Source of the DNA: a virus
Reading direction: 5' to 3' (one strand)
Virus record (IMG/VR): IMGVR_UViG_3300032236_002285
Span: 124,001 to 188,000 of that record
DNA: 64,000 nucleotides
Under the pieces are notes generated by a model that did no database searches, was not told the DNA's origin, and saw only the letters and a list, made by a program, of their open reading frames with translations. Below, in pieces: positions 51,858 to 60,467 of the stretch (its first letter is position 1; each line of letters starts with the position of its first letter). The translations under genes were made by a program, and so were the position numbers.

Positions 51858-54800
51858 TTAGAAAGGCGTAAGTAATACCAAGTCATTAGAATTTCCAAAA
51901 ACCCAACCACTACTTGTAGAAGCAGTTGCGTTTACTATTGATACTTCCTGACCACTTGAATCTAAGAATATATTCCAAACATGGCAAGATGAAGTGCCAC
52001 TCCAAGACATACCTCTGTGTAATATCTGTAAAACATAGTCATTTGTTACAGAGCCATTAAATTCAAACGATGAACCATACCAGTTACCATTTCTCCAATC
52101 ACCATTTTCCCAGAAGATATTAAAAGCATTCATATAGTTTGCTGTACCATTCTTCCAAATCATACCAGATGCGGTTCCTATATTAAAAGTACCATTTCTC
52201 CATTGTGATATGTAAAACTCACTCTGGTCTAAATAACCATTCTCCCAATAGCAAGTACTATCATTTAGATTAAATGATGATTGAGTTGATCCATTTCTTT
52301 TAACATAAGGATTAAATGAACTTCCAATGAATTTACCTTTTTCAAAAGCACCATCTAACCAAACCGACCCATTCATTTCACCATTTGGGTGACTAAACGT
52401 ACCAGATAACCATAAGCTATTTTTAAATTTAGCTGTTTTAGGCGGCTTATTACTTAATTCTAAGTTTATTGCTCTAACCGGTGTTGTGTAGAATTTTTGA
52501 TCTTTAATGAATCTATCTTTTGTATTAGTAAATATACCATTTCTCCAAAGACCCCAATATGATTGACTATATGAATCAACAAAAGCACTAGCGTTTGAAC
52601 AAGTTAGACCAGATACTGGACTACTTGTACCACTACCTTGTAATTCACCATAAGAGAAAACACCATTGTTCCAAACTCTACCCTTAAATATACCACCATC
52701 AAATTCACCAGTGAACCAAGTTGAATTAGTTAATCCATTTGCATTACCAAATTCACCACCATTAAATGTACCACTTTCCCAACCATAATCAGATTGAGTA
52801 GCAGAACTACTTTGAGTCCAACCATATGCTGATAGAAACTTGCCACCATTGAAAGTACCATTTTTCCATCTACCCATACTTATAAATTGACCTCCGTTAA
52901 ATGAACCATTGTACCAAATTGCGGAATTTTTAGCTGTTTGTGATATATTAGAACCAAAAACACCATTATTAAACACACCGTTTAACCAGTTTATATTTTG
53001 ATTTATATTACCACTATAACTTGTATCAGATGCGTATAAAGTAGCATTATCAACAGTTGTATAACTTACTGTACCGTTATAGATTCTAGTATCGGTTGTA
53101 GATACTTGATTACTTCCTATAACACCACCAATAATATTACCGTTGTAAAAATTAGAATAGTAAAATCTACCACCTGAGAAAGTACCACTTTCCCAATCGC
53201 CTTTATAAAAATCACCGTTTATGAAAATACCATCTTGCCATGAATTTCTATTATTAGGTAATGTACCACTCTTATAATAAGAGTTTATATTTTCTGAATA
53301 ATAATAAGGATTTGAAGTAGTAGCATAACCATTAAATGTTTTTGAGTTATAAAACCAACCATTTAAGAATGTACCATTTACCCATCTTGAATCTCTAATA
53401 ACACCATTACTGAATGTACCATTTATCCATATTGAGTTTTGTATAATACCACTATTCCAAATATCTGAACCATTATTTAAGAAGAACGAGTTTTCATAAG
53501 TTGCATTCGATAGTATATTTCCATTATTTGAAAATATAGAATCTGAAACTACCAAACCTCTAATATTATCTAAGTTGGATAAGTCCTTGTCTAAATAATT
53601 CAAATCTAAATTTTGTATTAATGAACCGTTTATATAAGATCTTCTTAAAAATCCAGATTTAATATTTGATTTATCTATTTTTAGTTTTTTAATATGACCA
53701 TATCTATTTTGAGCACCATTTGTATAAAAATAACCATTTGAAGCTGATAAGCTAATCAACTGACTAACAGTTCCTATTTCTTTTAATTGATAAACACCAC
53801 TTGTATTTGAAACAACTTTATAAGTATCTGGTATTCTTGATACAGAACCATAATTAAAATCAACTGAGTCTAAGAATACAATATCTCCTACACTTATTAA
53901 ATTAGATTCATAATTAGCTGAATCATATGATGTAGTAGCCACAATATAATTTGAGCTATTAATTGATAAGTTATAAGTGCCTCCTGATATTGATGGTATT
54001 GTTATATTATTATCATTATTTGATTCTATATGAGACCCGCTATTCCAGTCAGAATTTTCAATTAAACCACTATCAAAATCAGAGTCAACAATGTAAGCAG
54101 ATGTTACATCAATTACATTTCCTATAGTATTAGGACCTTGTAAAGTAGTAGCATCATAAACCGATGTATCGGTGTTAAAGTTTAAGTTTTCACTTGTTAT
54201 ATTATCATTTATATCAAATCTACTAACCCATAAATCAATTGAGTAGTAACTACTATTCGGATTAACAACATAGTTTATTGTTTGATATTTAATACCTGAG
54301 TATGAAAATGTAGCACTCGTAAACTTATAAGAATTATCTAATGGAGTTGATAAAAAGGCTGAATATTGATAGCCTCTTTTACCACTTGCTGTTAATCCAG
54401 CATACTCTTCTGTATATTCTACCCAAGATCCTATTTTAAACTTTTTATCAAAATAGTTAATTACATTTTTGGTTTTATCATTTATTCTAAGACCTTTTAT
54501 GTAAAAAACATCACCTAACTGAAGTCTCTCATATCCATTTTTGTCTATGTAAAATTTATAGACCTTCTGTACAACATCATTTACATTACTATATGTTTGA
54601 CCAACAATACTAGGATGTTCTGAGGCTGTTAATTCATCATAAGCAAATATTTTAATGATATTATCACTATTATAACTTGAGTTCTTTAAAACAGATTTTG
54701 TAAAGTAAGAATTTATTGATTTTGTTTGTTCAAATTTAGAGTTATTAGCTACCGTGTTTTTTAATTCAACATTAATTAAATGAGAGTTATTAAATTCACA

Positions 54801-56150
54801 ATTATTAAAAAATGCTTGTTTAACAATATTTGAAAAAGGCGAATCATATCCTAATAATTCATTTTCTACTATTGAGTATGTAGCGGATTGTGTACCAAAT
54901 GTTGTTGTATAAATAGAACCATTAGCAATCGTTGACTGATTCATATTAGAATTTACTACAAAGTTATAACCTCTACCTGCGTTGTTAGGTGAGTTAGCTT
55001 TTTGATAAGGTAAACCATAACTATCAAAGCTAGCAAAATAACTTTGAGATGCTGTATATAGCGAATTTAAAGTACCTTTTTTCCAATTAGTATTAATAAG
55101 TGTTCCTATATTCCAAACAGAACCATTACCATCCCAGTTTATTTTGTTATAATATTGGCCAAATATACCAGAATTCCATTTACCGTTAAAAACACCTCCT
55201 CTAAAGTTACTTTTACTTAAATATGGTGGAAAATAAGTTACATCAACAATCCAACTTGATTGTGTTGGTCCAATATTCCACTTATAAATAAATCCTTCTT
55301 TGTAATCTACTCCATTATATGTGAAGTCACCATTCATTATTTTTATTCTATTAGTAATAGAAGCGGTTGCATATGAATAAGAGCCTGTTGTTGTAAAATC
55401 TGATGTAATATTTGTCCAACTTGCTGTTGAGCTTCTAACATAAAATCCAGTACCAGAAACACCACTATTTTTACCCCAGTTTTGAGTAGTTACATAAATG
55501 TTATCAACATATATAATATTATTTTGATAATAACTAAACTTATTGTCAAAGTAACCACTTTTTGTTGTTATAGACCTATTGGCATGTAAAAACTCAGAAT
55601 TGTTTCTTATGTAGTATATTTTAATAAAATCATCATCAGTATGTGATAAATAAGGTAAAACTCCTTTATAATCTATATCTAGTGTAACCTTACATTTATC
55701 TATAGCTAATACTTTATAACCATCTCTTCCTTTTTTATACTTATTCTTTTGAATTAGTAAATCACTATCATAAGTACCATTTAGTATAAATACTTTATCA
55801 CCTACTTTTAATTCTGAGTTAACCTCTGTATAAAAAGTTGTTTTATATGTGCCGTCGTTATTATCATAAGGTTCTACCCAATTTAATAATTTAGGACTAA
55901 ATGTTTTATTTGAGTTTGAAATAAGACCTGCTAGTGGGTCATAGCCTACAAGATTAATATTATTACCAAGATTATTAAGTTCAGCCTTTGTTATTAATTG
56001 AGGTTTTGAAGATATTACATTAGCAACGGTGTTAATACTTGAGTTTGTTAAAGTAGGAACATTACTAGTAGAATAATTAACACTTATAGGATCTGCTGGA
56101 ATATCAAATATTTTTTTTCTAATATTTGGATCTACTGAATATGTTGCCAT
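51858..56150 (-). CDS. Giant WG-repeat adhesin/tail-fibre protein
   Basis: 1430 aa. N-terminal 250 residues are globular; a central beta region follows. From about 900 to the C-terminus W/F-x-x-G-x-F/W repeats recur (SIWINGTFSNG, RWVNGTFLNGWF, DWESGTFSGGRF, RWKNGTFNGGKF, LWRNGIF, WRNGNWYGSSF). The array is longer and more spread out than in the 1715-aa protein. It is the first gene of the minus-strand fibre pair, from its own phage-type promoter. Confidence 0.75.
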   Translation of the reverse strand: MATYSVDPNIRKKIFDIPADPISVNYSTSNVPTLTNSSINTVANVISSKPQLITKAELNNLGNNINLVGYDPLAGLISNSNKTFSPKLLNWVEPYDNNDGTYKTTFYTEVNSELKVGDKVFILNGTYDSDLLIQKNKYKKGRDGYKVLAIDKCKVTLDIDYKGVLPYLSHTDDDFIKIYYIRNNSEFLHANRSITTKSGYFDNKFSYYQNNIIYVDNIYVTTQNWGKNSGVSGTGFYVRSSTASWTNITSDFTTTGSYSYATASITNRIKIMNGDFTYNGVDYKEGFIYKWNIGPTQSSWIVDVTYFPPYLSKSNFRGGVFNGKWNSGIFGQYYNKINWDGNGSVWNIGTLINTNWKKGTLNSLYTASQSYFASFDSYGLPYQKANSPNNAGRGYNFVVNSNMNQSTIANGSIYTTTFGTQSATYSIVENELLGYDSPFSNIVKQAFFNNCEFNNSHLINVELKNTVANNSKFEQTKSINSYFTKSVLKNSSYNSDNIIKIFAYDELTASEHPSIVGQTYSNVNDVVQKVYKFYIDKNGYERLQLGDVFYIKGLRINDKTKNVINYFDKKFKIGSWVEYTEEYAGLTASGKRGYQYSAFLSTPLDNSYKFTSATFSYSGIKYQTINYVVNPNSSYYSIDLWVSRFDINDNITSENLNFNTDTSVYDATTLQGPNTIGNVIDVTSAYIVDSDFDSGLIENSDWNSGSHIESNNDNNITIPSISGGTYNLSINSSNYIVATTSYDSANYESNLISVGDIVFLDSVDFNYGSVSRIPDTYKVVSNTSGVYQLKEIGTVSQLISLSASNGYFYTNGAQNRYGHIKKLKIDKSNIKSGFLRRSYINGSLIQNLDLNYLDKDLSNLDNIRGLVVSDSIFSNNGNILSNATYENSFFLNNGSDIWNSGIIQNSIWINGTFSNGVIRDSRWVNGTFLNGWFYNSKTFNGYATTSNPYYYSENINSYYKSGTLPNNRNSWQDGIFINGDFYKGDWESGTFSGGRFYYSNFYNGNIIGGVIGSNQVSTTDTRIYNGTVSYTTVDNATLYASDTSYSGNINQNINWLNGVFNNGVFGSNISQTAKNSAIWYNGSFNGGQFISMGRWKNGTFNGGKFLSAYGWTQSSSATQSDYGWESGTFNGGEFGNANGLTNSTWFTGEFDGGIFKGRVWNNGVFSYGELQGSGTSSPVSGLTCSNASAFVDSYSQSYWGLWRNGIFTNTKDRFIKDQKFYTTPVRAINLELSNKPPKTAKFKNSLWLSGTFSHPNGEMNGSVWLDGAFEKGKFIGSSFNPYVKRNGSTQSSFNLNDSTCYWENGYLDQSEFYISQWRNGTFNIGTASGMIWKNGTANYMNAFNIFWENGDWRNGNWYGSSFEFNGSVTNDYVLQILHRGMSWSGTSSCHVWNIFLDSSGQEVSIVNATASTSSGWVFGNSNDLVLLTPF
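51990..53440 (-). repeat. WG-type repeat region (coding)
   Basis: Dispersed W/F-x-x-G-x-F/W units on the minus strand, less regular than those at 21.8-22.3 kb. Confidence 0.7.
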
Positions 56151-56172
56151 CTATTTAACAAAAGAATTTTAT

Positions 56173-56185
56173 GTATATATTATTT
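56173..56185 (-). promoter_or_regulatory. Phage-type promoter
   Basis: Minus-strand AAATAATATATAC, 22 bases before the ATG at 56150. Confidence 0.6.
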
Positions 56186-56197
56186 ATTAAGACTTTC

Positions 56198-56228
56198 TTT
56201 GGTATTAAACTTTATTTGATTATATTTG
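56198..56228 (+). promoter_or_regulatory. Host-type (Bacteroidetes) promoter
   Basis: TTTG at 56198-56201, a 19-base gap, then TATATTTG at 56221-56228, nine bases before the sirtuin ATG. Confidence 0.72.
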
Positions 56229-56237
56229 TAAAATAAT

Positions 56238-56972
56238 ATGCAAAAGAAAAAGATATTGATTTTTACCGGAGCTGGAGTTTCTGCTGAAAGTGGCGTTGCT
56301 ACTTTTAGAACAGGAGATGATGGGCTTTGGTATAATCACAAAGTAGAAGATGTTGCCACACCTGGTGGATGGCGTAGAGATAGAGAAAAAGTTCTTAATT
56401 TCTACAATATGAGACGTGCTCAACTTAAAGATGTTGAGCCAAACATAGCGCATAAAATAATTACCGATTTAGAAAAAGATTATGATGTTACTGTTGTAAC
56501 TCAGAATGTTGATGATTTACATGAAAGAGCTGGTTCAACAAATATAATTCATCTACACGGTGAATTAACAAAAGCAAGAGGTTGTATGTATGAACATAAA
56601 TCATCTGCTTTAGATAGTATTATTGATATAGGTTACGAACCGATTAAAATTGGTGATAAGTGTCCAACAACTGGTTCACAATTAAGACCTCATATTGTTT
56701 GGTTTGGAGAAGGATTAGATCAATCTGATATAGACAGAGCATCAGCAGCTGCTAATGATTGTAATATTTGTATTATTGTTGGTACTTCAATGCAAGTAGC
56801 ACCGGCTAATACTATTCCATTTTTAACAAAAGAATCAACTAACATTTACTATGTAGATCCATCTGATGCTGATTTTTATGTAGCAGAATATAGAAAAGAA
56901 CTCTTCCACCACTATCAAGAACTAGCATCAACTGGAATGGTAAAAGTTATAGAAGATATAAAAAAATTATAA
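56238..56972 (+). CDS. cobB: Sir2-family NAD-dependent protein deacylase
   Basis: 244 aa, the length of bacterial CobB. NAD-binding GAGVSAESG (11-19), TQNVDDLHERAG (88-99), catalytic HLHGE with H107, PHIVWFGE (151-158) and GTSMQVAPA (182-190) are intact. The zinc-binding part is reduced: only C116 and C142 stand at the usual places instead of four Cys. It should remove acyl groups from lysines using NAD, or use up NAD. Early-type promoter suggests action on host proteins or defence early in infection. Confidence 0.9.
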   Translation: MQKKKILIFTGAGVSAESGVATFRTGDDGLWYNHKVEDVATPGGWRRDREKVLNFYNMRRAQLKDVEPNIAHKIITDLEKDYDVTVVTQNVDDLHERAGSTNIIHLHGELTKARGCMYEHKSSALDSIIDIGYEPIKIGDKCPTTGSQLRPHIVWFGEGLDQSDIDRASAAANDCNICIIVGTSMQVAPANTIPFLTKESTNIYYVDPSDADFYVAEYRKELFHHYQELASTGMVKVIEDIKKL

Positions 56973-56974
56973 TT

Positions 56975-57247
56975 ATGAAAAAGGAATATTACAGTTACGA
57001 TTGTTACAAGTCCGCTTCATCATATGGTGATTTTATTAAGTCATTAGGCACATATACCTATGATGATGAAACTGACTCTATCGAATATAATGGTTATATT
57101 GATAGTTCTAGTGTTTATTCAGATTTAACAAGTCAAATAATGAAGTACTATAAAGATAGAGAAACACCTGAACAAAAAGCTATCCGTGAAGCTAAAGAAA
57201 AAGCTGAAAAAAGAAATAATACTATTAATCAAATTTTAGGTGAATAA
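56975..57247 (+). CDS. Small unknown protein with shared C-terminal tail
   Basis: 90 aa, Tyr/Ser/Asp-rich first half, then a charged helix (EQKAIREAKEKAEKR) ending NNTINQILGE, the shared tail. It follows the sirtuin by two bases and its stop touches the next start. Confidence 0.6.
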   Translation: MKKEYYSYDCYKSASSYGDFIKSLGTYTYDDETDSIEYNGYIDSSSVYSDLTSQIMKYYKDRETPEQKAIREAKEKAEKRNNTINQILGE

Positions 57248-57810
57248 TGTCACATATATCAATTATTGATTGGATTACGGCTTTACTAATAGCATTGCCT
57301 TTATTTACTTTGTTTATTTCAATTCCAAGTTTTGTTGCTATGTATAAACTTGGTTTCAAAGCTTATCGTCAACAACTTCGTGTTTTGAAAATTATGAATC
57401 GTAAGATATCAAGTGGTTATAAAGTCATACATAATCAAGTTTATACATATGCTGGAACGGGTTATAATGTGCCAAATACAGTAACTAGAGTTGAAACTAA
57501 TCATTTTTTCCCAATTGTTATTGATAAAGACCATTTAATAATCTTAACAAAGAAGGAAGGACCTTTCAATACACTTTATATGCAATATTGTGAATTTAAA
57601 AATAAAGAATGGTCAAATGACAATATTGAAATAAAAACTTCAACTTGTTTATTTACTCAACTTCTTAATGATAGATTTCAAAAAAAAGTTGATAATCTTA
57701 TGAAAGAATCTGTTCAAATTGAAGGTGTTGAAAATCTAAACGAGTTATTAAATAGCCAAATAACTTCTATCAAAAGAGAAGAAGTATTAAATTCTATATT
57801 AAATGGATAA
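57247..57810 (+). CDS. Membrane-anchored protein with shared C-terminal tail
   Basis: 187 aa. One or two N-terminal membrane segments (about 9-33, WITALLIALPLFTLFISI) are followed by a basic soluble part facing the cytoplasm by the positive-inside rule. It ends KREEVLNSILNG, the shared tail. Stop overlaps the next ATG (ATGGATAA). Function unknown. Confidence 0.6.
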   Translation: MSHISIIDWITALLIALPLFTLFISIPSFVAMYKLGFKAYRQQLRVLKIMNRKISSGYKVIHNQVYTYAGTGYNVPNTVTRVETNHFFPIVIDKDHLIILTKKEGPFNTLYMQYCEFKNKEWSNDNIEIKTSTCLFTQLLNDRFQKKVDNLMKESVQIEGVENLNELLNSQITSIKREEVLNSILNG

Positions 57811-57976
57811 GAAAGATATTGTTATAGTAGATTATTTTACTAAACTAACAACTACTGAGCTTTCTGATGATGGTATTGAGGCATTTCGGAAATTAAACTT
57901 TCGTGTTTTAAATATTCGCAAGTGGAGAGGAAAAATAGAAAGACGAAAAGAAAAAATTAAAAGAATCTATGGATAA
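57803..57976 (+). CDS. Small basic protein with shared C-terminal tail
   Basis: 57 aa (MDKKDIVIVDYFTKL... to RRKEKIKRIYG). Overlaps neighbours on both sides by eight bases with the same ATGGATAA junction. Its C-terminus shares RKEKIKRI exactly with the 56-aa protein at 3466-3636, although the rest differs. Confidence 0.6.
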   Translation: MDKKDIVIVDYFTKLTTTELSDDGIEAFRKLNFRVLNIRKWRGKIERRKEKIKRIYG

Positions 57977-58157
57977 CAGAGACGTTATTGAAATCTTTGG
58001 TCAATTACTTAATAGTAATAAAGAAATTATGATGTTGAATTCTAGACAAACTGGTAAATCATCATCAGCGGCTCTTGTTAACTGGAGAAAAACATTTGAT
58101 AAGTATAATCGTGCTCAAGATAGAAAAGAAACCATAAAACGACTTTTTAATATATAA
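57969..58157 (+). CDS. Small protein with terminase-like P-loop fragment
   Basis: 62 aa. MMLNSRQTGKSSSAALVNW resembles the phage large-terminase Walker A form SRQ-x-GKT/S, but the rest of an ATPase is absent. It ends RKETIKRLFNI; the last three codons are part of the phage-type promoter of the next gene. It may be a fragment or a regulator rather than an enzyme. Confidence 0.5.
   Translation: MDNRDVIEIFGQLLNSNKEIMMLNSRQTGKSSSAALVNWRKTFDKYNRAQDRKETIKRLFNI
58146..58156 (+). promoter_or_regulatory. Phage-type promoter (TTTAATATATA)
   Basis: Exact consensus overlapping the stop of the previous gene, 14 bases before the ATG at 58171. Confidence 0.6.
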
Positions 58158-58170
58158 TTAATAAAAAGAA

Positions 58171-58737
58171 ATGAATATTATGAATTTACAAGAATTATTA
58201 AATAAATGGGGTATCAAATGTGATGTTAATACTTTGCTTGCTATGTGGAATGAATCTCATAGATCTTATCACACTTTAACTCACTTAAATGATTTAATTG
58301 AACAAATTAACGAAAGTAAGTCAAAGTACTCTGAAAAAGAATATGAGAAGTTGATGTTAGCCGCACTTTTTCATGATTGTGTTTACGATCCAATGAAAAG
58401 TGATAATGAGGAAAAATCAGCTGACTTCTTTATGGAATGTTGCTCTGATAAATCAAATCCAGACGTTTTAGAAGTAAAACAAATGATTCTTGATACAAAG
58501 ACTCACGAAGCTACAACAAACCTTTCAGAGTCGTTTAATCATTATGATATGAGTATTGTAGAAAGAGATTTTGACCAATTATTAGATTGGGAAAATGGTA
58601 TTCACGAAGAGTATAAAGCTTATGGTGAAGCTTACAAAGAAGGTAGATTGAAATTTTTAGAATCTGTTTTAGATAAATACCCTCATAATACAGAAAACTT
58701 ACTTAAATTAATTGAGTGGGTAAAAAATAATTATTAA
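58171..58737 (+). CDS. HD-superfamily phosphohydrolase
   Basis: 188 aa. WNESHRSYHTLTHL (H34, H38) and LFHDCVYDP (H68, D69) form the metal site of HD hydrolases; a later Asp in NHYDMSIVERD could complete it. It resembles the short HD proteins thought to act on nucleotides. The start is at 58171 or the ATG at 58180. It follows a phage-type promoter. Confidence 0.78.
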   Translation: MNIMNLQELLNKWGIKCDVNTLLAMWNESHRSYHTLTHLNDLIEQINESKSKYSEKEYEKLMLAALFHDCVYDPMKSDNEEKSADFFMECCSDKSNPDVLEVKQMILDTKTHEATTNLSESFNHYDMSIVERDFDQLLDWENGIHEEYKAYGEAYKEGRLKFLESVLDKYPHNTENLLKLIEWVKNNY

Positions 58738-58738
58738 A

Positions 58739-59629
58739 ATGTTTATTAAAAAATTTGAAGATTTTAATCAGTTTAATTTAATTATAGAAAGACTACATAT
58801 AAATAAAGAAATTGATGAATATTCTGATAAAATTTATCCTATAATATCCGATTCTGATAAATTTTATTTTGAATTTACCGATATACCCAGTAAATTAAAT
58901 ATATCTAAACTGGTTATAAATATTAAAGATATGGAACCTGGTTTATCTGGTCAATTAGATTTAAATAAATCTAAAGAGACTAAAAACGGATGGATTATCT
59001 ATGTAGATTTGAAGAAAAAATTTCATTTATATACACTTAAACATGAGTTGAATCATGCTCTTAGACTTACTTTAATTGGTAAGGATAAAATGATTAAAAA
59101 CCTAAACTATATAAAATCTCAAAATATATTCATATCTAAAGATAATGAAATGGAATACTTTTTCTATTTAATATATCTGGCAAATGATGAGGAAATAAAC
59201 TCAAAGATTATGGAAACTAATGGGTTTATAAGAGAAGTTATGACTAAATGGGAAGTTAATAAATTAACAAAAGAACAATTTGATTATATAATAAAAAGTA
59301 CTCATGCTTTTAAACAATCTAATGAATTAATTAATTTTAAATGTGATGATTTGTTTAAGAATTATGATGAAAATAAATTAAATAAGTTATTTTGTATATT
59401 AGAGGAAAATAAATCCGAACTGGACAGAATACAAGATAGTAAATTTTATAAATTAAAATTGATAATTAAGATATTTAAAGATATATTTAACAATAAGACC
59501 GGTTTTAATCAAGATGATAAAAATATCTATAAACCTAAAAAGGGTAAAAAATTTTATGATACTTGGATACCATCACAAGGAGATAAACTAAAAAAAAGAA
59601 TCTATTCATTATATGAACACTACCAATAA
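58739..59629 (+). CDS. HExxH metalloprotease-like, possible head-packaged protein
   Basis: 296 aa. The motif KHELNHALR (H102, E103, H106) is a zincin HExxH site; the third ligand is not obvious. The N-terminus MFIKKFEDFNQFNLIIERL is leader-like (K-K-F-x-x-F) though the Glu position is less clear than in other cases. Lys/Asn-rich remainder. It may be a packaged protease delivered with the genome; the leader is uncertain. It overlaps the next gene by 17 bases. Confidence 0.55.
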   Translation: MFIKKFEDFNQFNLIIERLHINKEIDEYSDKIYPIISDSDKFYFEFTDIPSKLNISKLVINIKDMEPGLSGQLDLNKSKETKNGWIIYVDLKKKFHLYTLKHELNHALRLTLIGKDKMIKNLNYIKSQNIFISKDNEMEYFFYLIYLANDEEINSKIMETNGFIREVMTKWEVNKLTKEQFDYIIKSTHAFKQSNELINFKCDDLFKNYDENKLNKLFCILEENKSELDRIQDSKFYKLKLIIKIFKDIFNNKTGFNQDDKNIYKPKKGKKFYDTWIPSQGDKLKKRIYSLYEHYQ

Positions 59630-60062
59630 CATGCAATATGGAGTAATTTATATTAAAATTTGCCCTAAGGGTTCTGGTGCTTGGATAAAACATTGTCATA
59701 TCTTATCAGCAACACCAATGTCATTTCAAAAAAATGTAGTTGATATTAAGAATAATATTAACTCAAAATACTCAGATGATATTGTGATTAAAATGGATCT
59801 TAGTATTCACCCCGGTTGTACTACAACGGCTGAAAGTGTTGAAAAGGTAGCAACTGATATGTATAATCAATTTTGTGAATTAGCCGAAAGACAAGGTATT
59901 CCTAATTCAATTAGATGTGTTTATTCAGTTGGTGAAATTAAAGATGTTAGTGTAGATTCAACACATCATATAATGCCGGTAAATGGTAAATATGATGATG
60001 TTATGATTAGAGTTGGTCACTTCTTAGACGAATTTGATGAACCTGGATTATTTAAAATATAA
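59613..60062 (+). CDS. Unknown protein
   Basis: 149 aa (MNTTNNMQYGVIYIKIC...). Compact mixed fold with conserved-looking DLSIHPGCTTTAES and GVIYIKICPKGSG segments; no family recognised. Last gene before a strong terminator. Confidence 0.55.
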   Translation: MNTTNNMQYGVIYIKICPKGSGAWIKHCHILSATPMSFQKNVVDIKNNINSKYSDDIVIKMDLSIHPGCTTTAESVEKVATDMYNQFCELAERQGIPNSIRCVYSVGEIKDVSVDSTHHIMPVNGKYDDVMIRVGHFLDEFDEPGLFKI

Positions 60063-60063
60063 A

Positions 60064-60083
60064 AACCTCTCAATTGAGAGGTT
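60064..60083. terminator. Bidirectional intrinsic terminator
   Basis: AACCTCTC, loop AATT, GAGAGGTT followed by T residues; identical over 20 bases to that at 152-171. Confidence 0.88.
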
Positions 60084-60087
60084 TTTT

Positions 60088-60432
60088 TTATTTCTTTCTA
60101 ATTATCATTTTATAAACTTTATCATTATTGATAAAATATTCACCACTTTTCTGTTCAAATTCTGGTCCTATTGTTTTTGCAATCTCACTTCCTAAATCTT
60201 TGATTTTATCTTTAATTGCAAATGCCCAAATATTAATTGTTAATATACCATCTTTTATAATCAGTGCTGAATTATTAGATTTATCTAACTTTACATTATC
60301 AGAAAAGTAGTTTGGATTCAAACCGTATTTTTTCAAGATAGAAAATATATTTTTTGATATTGATTTTAATTCTAAATCTGTATTGGCATCTTCATTTATC
60401 GACCAATTTTCAAATAATTTTAAATATTTCAT
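60088..60432 (-). CDS. Small internal-head-protein candidate
   Basis: 114 aa. Leader MKYLKLFENWSINED, with Glu at 8 and again at 14. The mature part is alternating helix/strand (TDLELKSISKNIFSILKKYGL; ALIIKDGILTINIW) with no recognised domain. Confidence 0.62.
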   Translation of the reverse strand: MKYLKLFENWSINEDANTDLELKSISKNIFSILKKYGLNPNYFSDNVKLDKSNNSALIIKDGILTINIWAFAIKDKIKDLGSEIAKTIGPEFEQKSGEYFINNDKVYKMIIRKK

Positions 60433-60453
60433 AATGATTATTTTTTTATTAAT

Positions 60454-60467
60454 GTATATATTAATTT
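60454..60467 (-). promoter_or_regulatory. Phage-type promoter
   Basis: Minus-strand AAATTAATATATAC, 21 bases before the ATG at 60432. Confidence 0.6.
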
